Below are positions 36,354 to 47,400 of a stretch of DNA of 64,000 nt, piece by piece. Source of the DNA: Ramazzottius varieornatus (Eukaryota; Tardigrada; Eutardigrada; Parachela; Ramazzottiidae); NCBI GenBank assembly GCA_001949185.1, contig BDGG01000016.1, positions 496,001 to 560,000 on the forward strand, given 5' to 3'. Numbering within the stretch: the first letter of the stretch is position 1; each line of letters starts with the position of its first letter. The translations under genes and the position numbers were made by a program. The notes below the pieces were generated by a model, which had not been told where the DNA came from, ran no database searches, and saw only the letters and a program-made list of their open reading frames with translations.

Positions 36354-37117
36354 TATAATATTACTATACTAGAACATCACTAACCCGGACCAATCTTGTC
36401 GCACTTCATTGGCACTTTAAAGTGATTTTATTGTCGCAGATACAGTGTGAGTCTTTTACGTGATGCTCGCAGAGCTTAGTAATACATGCACGCGACCAGA
36501 TAGCCCATGTTATCAAATTTCGAACCACTTCAGGTGGTCTAACATGGGATTTTGGGCACGAGCTGTCGTTGCAGAGCTGGTTTCGTTCGTAAGTTTGTGT
36601 TTGAACCTCTCTGCTGAACTTTGCCCAGTGAAGGGCAAAGTACAACATCAGTGGAGATAAGCTTGTGAATGGAGTGTCACTGAGGAGAAGCGAAAGTAGG
36701 TCACAAAAGAAGGAAATATAGCATCGCGTTCTGAGTCACTGGGAGTAATTCAATGGTTGGGAACTTGGGATACGCGCTGCCATCATCCCAGTTCCCGTTT
36801 TCTTCCCCTTTAGCCTCGCTCAGCGGCAACAGTGCCGTTAGCGTTCCGCCTCGCAAATCTTGATCTACGTCTCCAGCAATACGAAACCTTTGAATATAGA
36901 GATTGCGAGCGAAAGGGGAGCCCCGGAAAGCAAAATGTAGTTGCACGTCACGAAAGGGGCGGCGCAAGGCCATAGCTACAGTTGCAGAGTGATGGGGAGT
37001 GGCAACTTAATCCTTATAATATCTGCTTCCATCAGCGCATCCGTGTTTAACGGCTCAAGTACGACATGTTGCGAGAGCTCCGCCCAAAAGGCTGGACTTC
37101 CAGCGGAGCTTCAGAAC
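36354..37117. other. Non-coding stretch in the repeat block
   Basis: No conserved coding frame seen. The sequence lies between a LINE fragment and further repeats and is probably decayed repeat DNA. Confidence 0.4.
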
Positions 37118-37341
37118 GAATTATAGACCACTTGAGTCATCGTAGAAAGCTGTTCAGGCATTCTAAAGCCCTTAAATTAGGGCAAACTATGGCAAGCCTG
37201 AGCTTATGGCGGAAGATCAAAGAAATTTCTTGCCACCGAAAGTGGTCTCTACCATTAGTCATCTGTTTTACGTAGGAGCATAGTACATTATTATACCTTG
37301 TTGATCGTGCAGTGCCGTCAAGTGGTACTATCAACAGGGTT
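37118..37341 (+). repeat. Repeat copy A, inverted relative to copy at 41856-42059
   Basis: About 160 bp starting at TTATAGACCACTTGAGTCAT and running through ACCATTAGTCATCTGTTTTA is nearly identical to the reverse complement of 41900-42059. It is followed by CCGTCAAGTGGTACTATCAA, which also occurs next to the other copy, here in the same orientation. Confidence 0.8.
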
Positions 37342-37710
37342 ATCAATTCCGTATTAATCAATAAGCCAACATCAAATGATTCGTACAGAATCGATTGATC
37401 AAATCCGAGATGACGACTCATGACTCATCAAAAACTCGAAAAAATTTCTCAAAACTATTAAAAAGATCAGAAAAAATCGGGGAATCATCCTGAGTAAACG
37501 AATGTGCTGTCTGGAGCTCGAGCTTCTTCTGACGAGTTTGCGATACAGAGTCCCTTGGGTATTTCGAGCTAAACTTTCAAAGTCCATTCCACGCTTATCG
37601 ATGGACCAAAGTCGCTTCGAAACACCATATTTCGGGAACATTGAGGTCTGAAAATGGACCACTGCAAGTATTCCGATCAATAGCGATTAAAATTGAAATC
37701 AAAAAAGTCA

Positions 37711-38302
37711 TGTTGGAGTAAGGTTGTAAATTCCTAATTCCATTCCTTTCCAAATTCCATTCCATTCCTGGAATTCTGTTCCGTTCCCAGGGGTAGCCGT
37801 TTGGAACGGTGGGACTCCTATTTGGAAAACTAGCAAAAATCGGAGAAAATTTAGGAATTCCAGGAGGTGAACAGACGAAGATTCAGCAGATCCTGTCGAA
37901 AAACTGAACCCGATGCTGGCTCACACATGCGTACAACTGAGGCCAATTAGTCGTTCAGTTGAACGACCAATAGCATTTTCGATCCGTCGCACTAAAGTAT
38001 GCGGCGCATTCAACTGTGCGTCTTTGATTTTCCTTTGGACTTTCAGATCCGACAAGACCGAAAGTGCGGATCGGTCAATATCCAGCTGGCTTTCAGCCTC
38101 AAAACCAATATTTGTTGATGACTTCAGATCATGTTTACTGTTTTAGATGGGTATGTAAGAAAAACTAAACTGGCAAATGGGACTTTGGAATTCCGGATTT
38201 TTGCGAGGACCTTCTGGAATAGGAAATAGGAATATTAGGAATTCCTTTCCTATTTTCCATTCCAAGGGTATTCGGCCTGGAATTTACAACCTTATGTTGG
38301 AG
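37711..38302. mobile_element. Non-autonomous hAT-like element, 576 bp
   Basis: The element spans 37719..38294. Its inverted termini read TAAGGTTGTAAATTCC at both ends. It is flanked by a perfect 8-bp direct repeat TGTTGGAG at 37711-37718 and 38295-38302. The interior is rich in GGAATTCC-like palindromic words and has no transposase. The 8-bp duplication points to the hAT superfamily. Confidence 0.88.
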
Positions 38303-38356
38303 CAACACTGCACTGCAGTCAAGTCAAGCTGAGCTAAGTCTAGCTACATCTACACT

Positions 38357-38689
38357 ACGAGGTAAACGACATAATTCCGACATATCGATTTCGCACCATA
38401 ATTCGGGCAACGCGAAAGGTTTGAATGTTACCTTCAACGCTTGATTCATGCCTCATCGTACGTGTGTTGATACAGCATTAGGTTTTTTAACATTGGACAG
38501 ACCCATCGATCCCAGGCCAGATTCCCGTAATCTACAACGCTTTCCCGTTCTTAGACCTATTGGAACCTCGAGGAGAGGGATCAGTCCACCTCAGGAAACA
38601 AGAAGCGGTTCATTACGCGCAGCAGGAGAAAAATATGCCCGAATTAATAGTTAAAAATCACTATGCCCGAATTATGTCGTTTACCTCGT
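38357..38689. repeat. 333-bp MITE, copy 1
   Basis: Inverted ends read ACGAGGTAAACGACATAATT on the left and, reverse-complemented, ACGAGGTAAACGACATAATTC on the right. The whole unit is almost identical to 41284-41616, including a shared meaningless 68-codon open frame. Confidence 0.9.
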
Positions 38690-38956
38690 GGCAGTAGCCT
38701 TCCCGGAGCCCCCAGGGTAACTGACTGAACCCCGGTGTATTCCTCGTCAGAAAGCGGTATTCCCTGATCTTCTGAGGGCTAACGCAAACATGTGCTTTTT
38801 GTAATTAAGTTGTCGTTTTTTTCATGGCCCAAGTCGCCCAACAAGGCAACATCTGCCATAAAGAAAGAAATCGTGTCTTTGTTTTGCTTTTTGTTATACG
38901 TGTTCCCAGACTTTGGTTCGGTGTGCCAGGTATCGAGGACGGCCTCAAACTGTACA

Positions 38957-40637
38957 ATGGATCTCTGTCCCTCAAGAGCTGAACAAGCGAGCGCGCCAGC
39001 AACTTCAACTGTTGCTGTTCCACTTTCTATTCCCAGTGAGCCTTCCATTGGCGCCAGTCCCGATACCCAAGTTGCTACTGACCCTCTTCCATCTAGAAGC
39101 AAGGTTGCCAGACCTGACGAAGAAATTTTCTTTGTGGACAAGATTCTTAAGAAGCGCGTGAACAACAAGGCAAGTGTGCATGAGCCAAATATTGGATTAA
39201 TTCTGAAATATTCCACGGATGAGCCCGCATTAATTTATTGCTTCCGTATACTTGCATGCGTCCTAACACTGTCTACTGCATTTTTAGGGAGAGATTTTGT
39301 ACTACGTCAAGTGGAAGAACTACGATAGCAAGTAAGTTTGGCAAACGTACCGCGAACGCCGAACGGAAGTATTGTTATATTTTCGTATTTTATCCGAGAA
39401 TTATTCGCGGTTTCAAATTCACTCATCGTTCTGTTTTGAAGGCACAACACGTGGGAGCCAGCTACTAGTTTCAACGATGTTGCTTTGATAGAAAATTGGG
39501 AAGCAAAGTAGGTTATAGTTTTCAATCCCGTAGGAGATAAATAGCTAGGGATATAAAAGTTCTTTTTTCAGGCGTAAGCGCGGAAAGAAAATGAAGCGCG
39601 GCGGGAAAACTCGCAAACTCGCCAAACCAGTTTCCGACTCTTCCTCCGTACCCTCCGACAGTTGCTCAGTCAGCACCAGAACTTCGTTCAACGACCACGA
39701 ACCCAGCGAGAGCAGCTGCGATATCATCATGAAGACCAAGCCGTCGAAGAAGGCTAAAGTCAAGCGAGTACCGGTACCACGGCAAGAGCGAGCTGGAGGA
39801 CTCAGTCCCGAAGCCTCAACTTCAGCCTCGACGTCGATCGCGGGAAGTGTCCTTGACGGGAAAAAGAAGAAGCAGATCGGGCTTCTCGAGAGGGGTTTCA
39901 AGAAAGTGGAAAAGAAACTGGGGTTGAAGAAGATCAAAGAAGGGGAGGGTGAAAGCCAGCCGGAAGCGGGCAAAGTATCGACGCCTGTGAAGACCGAAGG
40001 TCCGCTGAAGTTGTCCAAAATGGACTTTTTGCTGTCACAGAAGAAATTGACACCGGAGAAAGTACCGAAGAAAAAGAAGAAGAAAACGGGGATTATCAGA
40101 AAGGTGTCAACAGTGGTTTGGGACCTCGGCAGACAACCTCAACAAGATCGTTTTTCCAAGTGGCACACGCTCTCTGGAAGTAAAACTGACAACGTGCGCC
40201 ACTTGGGAAAACAATCTGGTCGAGTTTGCTTGCCGAGCGCCCAGCTTTTCAGTGATAACGGGAACCGGGATTTTGAATGTTTCACATCAAACTTCTTGTT
40301 TTAGTTTTGGTTTGGTTAAAGTTTGAAACGATTGTTCTTTTGGTTGCAGAAGTTGGAACTCGGTTCACCGAAGACGAAGTTGAAGACTGGTGAGAAAGAA
40401 GTCAGGAAGAAATTTAATGCTGACAGGACGTCGAAAGATGTACCGGTACGTGATACAGTCATGTCCGAATTCACTGAACTGGCTAGTCGGGACTTCGCAC
40501 TGAAGTACCTTCAAAAGGGTGATCCGTCGATCATGGTCGAAATGACCATCATCAAAGACGGCGACAAAGAGATTCTCTTTGAGGAAATACGCTTCGGAAC
40601 TGGCTCTGTCCGTCGCTCTGAACCACTGGGAAAGTGA
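38957..40637 (+). CDS. Chromodomain protein, 5 exons
   Basis: The protein should read methyl-lysine on histone H3 in the nucleus. Exons 38957..39169, 39288..39331, 39442..39507, 39572..40103, 40350..40637; 380 aa, phases consistent. Residues about 53-105 form a chromodomain: EEIFFVDKILKKRV, then GEILYYVKWKNYDSKHNTWE and VALIENWEAK. The cage aromatics (Phe, Trp, Tyr) and the KW-NTWEP signature are present. A long Lys-rich linker follows (RKRGKKMKRGGKTRKLAK, KKKKKK). The last 96 residues (DFALKYLQKGDPSIMVEMTI) are folded-looking but do not clearly match a chromoshadow domain. I therefore do not name it HP1; a CBX/HP1-like relative is possible. Intron 1 has a strong GC donor (AAG|GCAAGT at 39170). 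Intron 4 carries a fold-back repeat. The gene lies between two copies of the same MITE. Confidence 0.87.
40125..40245. repeat. GGCGCAC/GTGCGCC-type inverted repeat, intronic
   Basis: This is a well-preserved unit: GATCGTTTTTCCAAGTGGCA on the left and GTGCGCCACTTGGGAAAAC on the right, then AATCTGGTCGAGTTTGCTTG. It sits in the last intron of the chromodomain gene. Confidence 0.8.
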
Positions 40638-41283
40638 ATATTCTATTTATTAGTTCTTGAAACTTGTTTCTGCGAACGTGACTTATTTCTAGCGTGATTA
40701 AGCAGTGCCAAAAATCGTCATTCCGTTTTACGATGACCGACCAAAGCGCCATTTGAGATATTGTCACCGTGTTTTGCAAATATTCTTTTGTCACCCCTAC
40801 CCGCTGTTTGTATTCTACCAGCGCCGCCAGCGGGATACTTCTGACATACAGGGCACTCGCACCAACTTGCTACCACCCATGAAAGCATGGATTTTTTTTG
40901 ACTGGATCATTACTCAACTGTCAAACTAGTTTTTCCTGGTCTGACATCCTGTTTGCAACCTCGTAAAACATTACCGACCAGAAATCTTTTCGGGAGGAGT
41001 CGTAACCGACATTAAGCTGGAGGAAATGAGAGGCCAGAAGTCTCAACTTTCTCAGTTTTTGGGGACGCTTCCAAAAACCAGTTTTTCAGTTTTCGGTTCA
41101 AGTCATGCGGCACGGCGATTCACGACAATTACAACACGAGCTGGGTTATTCGAAAAGTGATCAAAACCATGAATCTGCCGATCAGGTCAAAAGCGGGAAT
41201 TTTTTCATAGAGCAAGGTTTCGCGGCAAAATAGCCGAATTTGCTGTTTAAAATTCGTTTGCCGAGTTATCTTAATGTTCCCGT
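40638..41283. other. Region downstream of the chromodomain gene
   Basis: Probably 3' UTR and spacer. No coding or structured element recognised. Confidence 0.4.
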
Positions 41284-41616
41284 ACGAGGTAAACGACATA
41301 ATTCCGACATATCGATTTCGCACCATAATTCGGGCAACGCGAAAGGTTTGAATGTTACCTTCAACGCTTGATTCATGCCTCATCGTACGTGTGTTGATAC
41401 AGCATTAGGTTTTTTAACATTGGACAGACCCATCGATCCCAGGCCAGATTCCCGTAATCTACAACGCTTTCCCGTTCTTAGACCTATTGGAACCTCGAGG
41501 AGAGGGATCAGTCCACCTCAGGAAACAAGAAGCGGTTCATTACGCGCAGCAGGAGAAAAATATGCCCGAATTAATAGTTAAAAATCACTATGCCCGCATT
41601 ATGTCGTTTACCTGGT
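41284..41616. repeat. 333-bp MITE, copy 2
   Basis: Same unit as 38357-38689 and in the same orientation; I see only a few differences, for example GCCCGCATTATG in place of GCCCGAATTATG and CCTGGT in place of CCTCGT at the right end. Confidence 0.9.
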
Positions 41617-41855
41617 AGATCTTTTTAATTTTCACGTATAACCAAGACAGTTGTTGGCCTGTTGATAGCAGATTTCAGGTCGAAACTTCAACATTGGGTC
41701 CTGTTAAGTATGGAAACAGTTTTGATCGTTACGATAGGTCTTCCCCACCGGAAGTCACACTAGTCAAATTCTTCAAGTTGCTGCTCAATATCATAAAACG
41801 GCTCATAGTTCAACCGAAACAGCTTGAAAAGTTGTATAGGTAGTGGAAGAACAGG

Positions 41856-42059
41856 CCGTCAAGTGGTACTATCAACAGGGTGTAACAATGCACTATGGTT
41901 GTACGTAAAACAGATGACTAATGGTAGAGACCACTTTCGGTGGCAAGAAATTTCTTTGATCTTCCGCCATAAGCTCAGGCTTGCCATAGTTTGCCCCAAT
42001 TTAAGGGCTTTAGAATGCCTGAACAGCTTTCTACGATGACTCAAGTGGTCTATAATTCA
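41856..42059 (-). repeat. Repeat copy B, inverted relative to 37118-37341
   Basis: This is the reverse complement of the 37 kb copy over about 160 bp, with a few substitutions (for example TTGGGGCAAAC for TTAGGGCAAAC). It carries CCGTCAAGTGGTACTATCAA at its outer side. Confidence 0.8.
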
Positions 42060-42354
42060 TTCTATTTCACCGCTGTTATGTTGCGAATGTTTTGACATTT
42101 TAATGATATTTCAACCGAAATGAATTTTAGAAGCGAGTAGGGGGAAAACCAGCACGGAAATTCGGCTCACCTTCTGTGGAGCCGTTGTTAGCCTTGAACA
42201 GAAAGGCTGATTGGCAATGTAGGCTTCTGCTGCCCTTGTCGTCCAGAAGGGTACCTCGATGGCTTCGAGTTCGGACTGAACTATCGGGTGCCAGATGCGG
42301 CTGTCTGAGAGTCAGTAGGCAGCTTAACCGAGTGGTCCTTCCCCAGCGAAACTA

Positions 42355-43700
42355 TCAATATCTCTTGAACCAGACTTTCCATATGAGCCAACCTACAATC
42401 GTGCAGACTACTACGGCAAAGATTCCGAAGAAGATGTACATGAGTGTTTGCGTGGTGGACGCCTCCGTTGTCGTGGACAGCGACATGGTCGTAGCCGTCG
42501 AAGCTTCCGTCGTGGTGGTCGAAGCATATGCGGTCGTAATTTGGTAGATAGTGGAGGTGGGGGTACTAGGTAGCGGTGTGGTCGTCGTCGTCGTACTGGT
42601 AGTGGTCGTACCGGGACCGATAGGGCCTAACACGCGGAGCATCTCGCGGACCATGGCTATCGTACACTGATGGACATCATCGGTAGCACAACAGCAGTGC
42701 ACCGATTGAAGTTCGTCGATGCAGCACGACAGATCTTGGTTACCGCAGTAGGCGCTGCTGGACTGGCTGATACCAACACCTGACTGAACGAAACCGTTGA
42801 TCCCGGGACACGTTTGCAGTTTGATGGGCCTTCTGCAGCTCTTTGTAATCCACACACAGGTCCTGAAAAGCAATCTCATAACTTGAAATGATGATGTACA
42901 TGCACTCTGGTAGCTAACCCGTAAGGCCCGATTGCCGAGCCAACGGTGGTAGTTTCCTCGCCCTCCATGGAGTCGTCTGAATAGTCGGTGTCAATTACAG
43001 TAGTCCGTCTGGGTCGTCTGGTGGTGGTGGTGGTGGTCGTGCTCGTAGAAGTGCCATCTGTAGTCGATTCCGATGTGTCTTCTTCAAAATCGTCAGTGAT
43101 TTCCTCAGTCGTAGTCGTGGTCGGTATTGTTGAGGTTGTGGTTACAGTGGTGGTGGTTGGGCGCTTGGCCGGGCTGGTGGATGTGGAGCTAAACGGGGTG
43201 GTCCTCGTACTAGGCGTGGTAGTGGTCGTACTAGGCGTTATGATAGTCGTGCTAGGCGTGGTGGTCGTCGTAGTCGTACTAGACGTGTTACTGGACGGGG
43301 CGGTCGTCGTGGTAGACGTTGTGTTGCTGGATGTTGTTGTTGTCGCACTGGGCGTCGTGGTAGTCGTGCTGGACGGGGAGGTCGTCGTGGTAGACGTCGT
43401 GTTACTGGTCGTGGTGCTGGAGGTGGTACTGGACGTGGTGGTGGTGCTGTTGATCGGTGTGGTCGTGGTTGTCAAGGTCACAGTAGAAGTGGGATCCCCA
43501 TCAACACTGGACGTCACGTTAGAGGCGGTCTCCGTTGCCAGTGCAGGTAGATCAGAATACTCGTAATCGGGATCGGTGGCATTGGTATAGCCATAAGCAT
43601 GTATGCATCCCGTATCCCGCTTTCGCACAGTTTTACCAACCACGGGTTCTTCATGCATCAGGCCGAAAGCTCCCCAGAGCAAGAACGTCACAGTGTCCAT
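42355..43700 (-). CDS. Thr-rich mucin-like type I membrane protein, 2 coding exons
   Basis: Minus exons 43700..42919 and 42862..42355 give 429 aa with consistent phase (GG|G at the junction). The start MDTVTFLLWGAFGLM could be a short signal peptide, but a perfect acceptor (CCACTTATGCAG) lies just before the ATG, so an upstream exon is possible. Residues about 75-250 are nearly all Thr, Ser and Pro with acidic breaks, a likely densely O-glycosylated stalk. Exon 2 encodes a Cys-rich region (TCVWITKSC, LSCCIDELQSVHCCCATDD), a second Thr-rich stretch, a single membrane helix LMYIFFGIFAVVVCTIVGWL and a short basic tail KVWFKRY. No known family is recognised. A surface or cuticle coat role is an inference from composition. 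Confidence 0.7.
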
Positions 43701-44440
43701 TTCTGCATAAGTGGTGGAAAAAGGATCACTGTCAACCTGTTGCGAGTTACATCTGTTACAGTTGACATGGAAATCCCGCTTTTTCTCCCAGCGGGAGTCC
43801 ATTAACACCCTGAATACCAAGCTTTTTGTGTCGGCAGATTACCAGCGTACTCACTGTTTGCACAGAACTTTAACTGAAGGAAAAGGGAACGCGTAACCCA
43901 AATTAGTCAATCGATAACTTTCAGAATTCCGAAGTTGTGGAGATTGGCAGGCCGTAAAGGCCAACTTGGGAAAAATAGCCCTGGCCGTTTTGATTTTTTT
44001 CTGGACGCACCGATGACACCAAGTTTGTCCCAAGCCTAGTATCGGTAGAGGAAGATCTCCTTAGTGTTTCAATTTTTTTCTAAACAGATGGTAGCTATGT
44101 ATCTCGAGCAAAGACATGAAGCCTGAAACACTCCCGAAACTGCCCGAAATTGTAAGGATTTTTTCCAGCCTGCGGAAGATGTACTGACCAGTGGTCATCA
44201 GCTGCGTTTCGGTGATAAGACCGCAGAACCGGCAATGAAAACGAGTTTGATTCAAACCGGGCAAAATGGAAATTATTGGGAGCGAAAAAGTGCCGTATTG
44301 TACTCACAATGAGTACGGTGGTAATCAGGGTGTTAAGAATCCAAAACCCCGAGAAGCATCAATAACAGAGTAGAAAATGAAGCAATAAGTTACTGAAACA
44401 ACTCACAGTAACGGTACAGTTCGAAAGATGATAGTTCAAA
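43701..44440. other. Spacer between the mucin-like gene and PRMT7
   Basis: This holds the upstream region of the mucin-like gene and the 3' side of PRMT7. No convincing exon was found, though an upstream exon of the mucin-like gene could be hidden here. Confidence 0.4.
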
Positions 44441-47400
44441 TCAAACTGCTTTATTCGAGCTTTTGTTCAACAAGTCTAAACCAACGAACCCAAACTTGCC
44501 ACTCATTTCCCCACTTTCGTAGTCAATAAGGCACTCATATGACAGTTTGTCTCCTTTCCGGATAGGATGACCGTGTCTCGCCAAGTATACACCTTGGCGA
44601 TGATACGGGTTAAACCTGGAAACAGAGTATAAGGTTAGACATAACTAGAACGTGGGCAAATCAACTAAACCAGATCGTTTTCCATAGTAGCGCACACTAG
44701 GTACAACGCGACAAGAACGACAAAGTGTGCCATTTATGATAACAACGATGCAGCTCGATTGACTTGCCCACATCCTGAATGTTTGTAAGCTGGTGTCAGT
44801 TTCTTGTTAGGTTTCTAACTTTTCTCTTCCTTACCGAGCATATTCACCAGGAACAGGTACGCCATCAATGCCCGTCGTCCACATCATTTCCGTCCCATCA
44901 AGCGGCACAGAATACTCTACCCAGAAAGCGATGCCGTTATACTTTCCATCAATCACGGCCTCTGTCGTGCCCGAAACACTCAGGAAGTCCTTGACAAGTG
45001 GCCGGTCCAGATCGAAGATGTGGACGGTGAAGACCTCGCTCAGTATCCGGCCAGGGTACTCCCACAGGGGCTGTGGCTCGATGGACGAGTCGGCCTTCTC
45101 CATGGCGGATTCGACCAACTCGTCGAACTTGCCGACTCTGATGCCTTCGACAGAGTTGATGGGCGAACGAATCTTCCACAGATCGTCAAACTCCATCAAG
45201 CACCCGCGAATACGAGCTTCCCAAGGGATCATCTTGAAGTTCGGCGTCAGGTGAGGTCGTAAATGTTCAACGTAGGACTAGAAAACACATTCGAGAGCTT
45301 CAAAAAACTTGTATCAGTTATTAGCATCAAACTGCTGCGCGTTGGTAGAGAGAACAAATTTTGAATATTTTTGTTGCATTGAGACTTACAAGAAGAATGA
45401 GCATATGCTGCCACGGAAGAAGACCGTGGGTGAAGTAAGGCTCGGAAACAACAACGTCGATCTATAGAAAATAGCCAGTAATTACAAGAGCCAGTAAACT
45501 TTGGAAAGGCCGAAAATGTGTGTGGAACAATCCATGAATAAAGATACGCCAGAAAAGGCTGAGTGACGTGAGGAAGAAAGAGACATTTTTACCTTTTGAG
45601 AATCGAAATCGACTTCACTGACCAGGTCCGTCAATTTCTCGATCACAGTCACTCTGGACTCTGCTTCGTTAGCTTTCAGCCAAGTCTTCAGAATCTGAGC
45701 TGCCAGATGATCACTCTCAATCACGAAAACGTTTTTCCAAGGCTGCTTTGCTGCGAGGATCGGAAGGTAGGAAGGCGCACCGATATACAGGACATTCAAG
45801 TTTGGTGAGGACATCTGCAAAGGATAAGCAGACTGTCAGACATAAAAATCCCAAAAACGGAAAACACTCCAGAGAATATCAATATTTTACCTTCTGTAAA
45901 GTTCTTGCCCAGAACTTCACACGTGCGACATTACTTAACATGGCCGTGCGTGTGCGGTTCATCACAATATGGGCATAACAAGTACAGACGAGGTGCTTCA
46001 AGTGGTTTTTGGGCGTGTTCTGGTCGTGTGAGACGCAGAAATTGAAGCTGTACTCATCATGGACGGAATGTAGGTAGAAAGGATTGCCGGGATGGATCTT
46101 CAGTTGTGGTGTCAGGTGATATACGGCTTGCATCCAGTGGTCTCTCCAGGGAAAGTTTGTTCCACTCCTACCGTTGTGGACTATGCCGTTGTCTTCCGAT
46201 TTGGGCTGAGTTGAAGGTTCTTGGGCCCATGTTGGTGCGCAGGTGAGGATGATTTCACCTTCGGGATCCATCTTCAGGTCCCACCACATGAAGACGGCGT
46301 CACAACGTCCTGCTTTGCGAGGCATGATGGCTGTGGTCTTTTCTTCCTGCAATGGAAAATAAACCAGACCTCCAGAAACGCAAAAAGCGGTCTGACTCGA
46401 GGATCGAACCACGAATCACTGGATCAGCAGTCCATCACGGAGTAGACCACTACCGACTTGTCAGAACTCAGAAGTCACAGTCACGTAGCTGACTTATTTA
46501 GCTATCAATTAACGGATTGCGCANNNNNNNNNNNNNNNNNNNNNNNNNNNNNNNNNNNNNNNNNNNNNNNNNNTCCCCCTGTCAGCGACGAGGCGTCAGG
46601 ATCAGGATCAGGATCAGGATCAGAAAGTCCATTCCTTGATTCATTGATGCTCTGCCAATGTTGTCGTTTTTTTGAATAGATTTCCTGATCCTGATTCTGA
46701 CGCCTCGTCCCTGACAGGTTTGCGCAATCTCTCAATTACCAACACGACTTCAACACCGTGACGTCATACGTCGACTGAAAGGAGTGCTCATCAAACTGGT
46801 TTGAAATTTCTCTTACTTGAAACGTAAGTCCTTCTCGCTTCGAGAAGCAAAAGTCATACAATGGCTGGACTTCGGACAGTCTGCGGAAGTCTTGACGAGG
46901 GTAGAGCTGACTGAGCTGCAAGTCGTGGACGGAGGACGAACCCGGACAGTCCCTCCACTCTGTCGGGACGTTCAAGCCAATATTGTCCCCGAGGTGGTTG
47001 TGCTGCAGGAGGAAGTGGCTCTCAACTACCTGAATGTATACTGTCGCTGCGTAAGGCACAGTAATCACATCGTGTGTGAGTAGGTTCTCGTGAGCATGGA
47101 TGAAGACTCCCAGGGCCCCTTCGCCAATCAGCTCCGTATCGAAGACTTCCGACACGAGGATGTTACAGCGCTCTTCCAAATCTTCTGGGACCTGCAGTGC
47201 TGTGGAACGTTTCATGACAAGCTTAATCTTATCCTCCATCCCGTTGTCTGCAATGATCAACTTCGCTGCTTGTGCAACAGGTTCGAAGGCTTCGCACGCG
47301 GTGACGGTGTCTGCGCCGTGCTGAACGGCCAACATCGCGAGAAGACCTGTGAAACAACAACATTGAATATCCACTGAAATTTGGCAAGCCATAATGCTCA

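Noticed and set aside
38448-38654. 68-codon frame repeated identically at 41375-41581
   Set aside because: The identity reflects the duplicated MITE, not a protein; the frame has no conserved features and lies wholly within the repeat.
42988-43566. Long plus-strand open frame rich in Val (192 codons)
   Set aside because: It is the antisense shadow of the Thr codons in the mucin-like gene; GTG/GTC runs mirror CAC/GAC complements of ACN repeats.
46598-46621. Tandem GGATCA units as a possible CRISPR-like or satellite array
   Set aside because: Only four 6-bp units; part of the inverted-repeat element and far too short for any array.
46817-47377. Plus-strand frames over PRMT7 exons
   Set aside because: Antisense shadows of PRMT7, whose minus-strand reading carries all the catalytic motifs.
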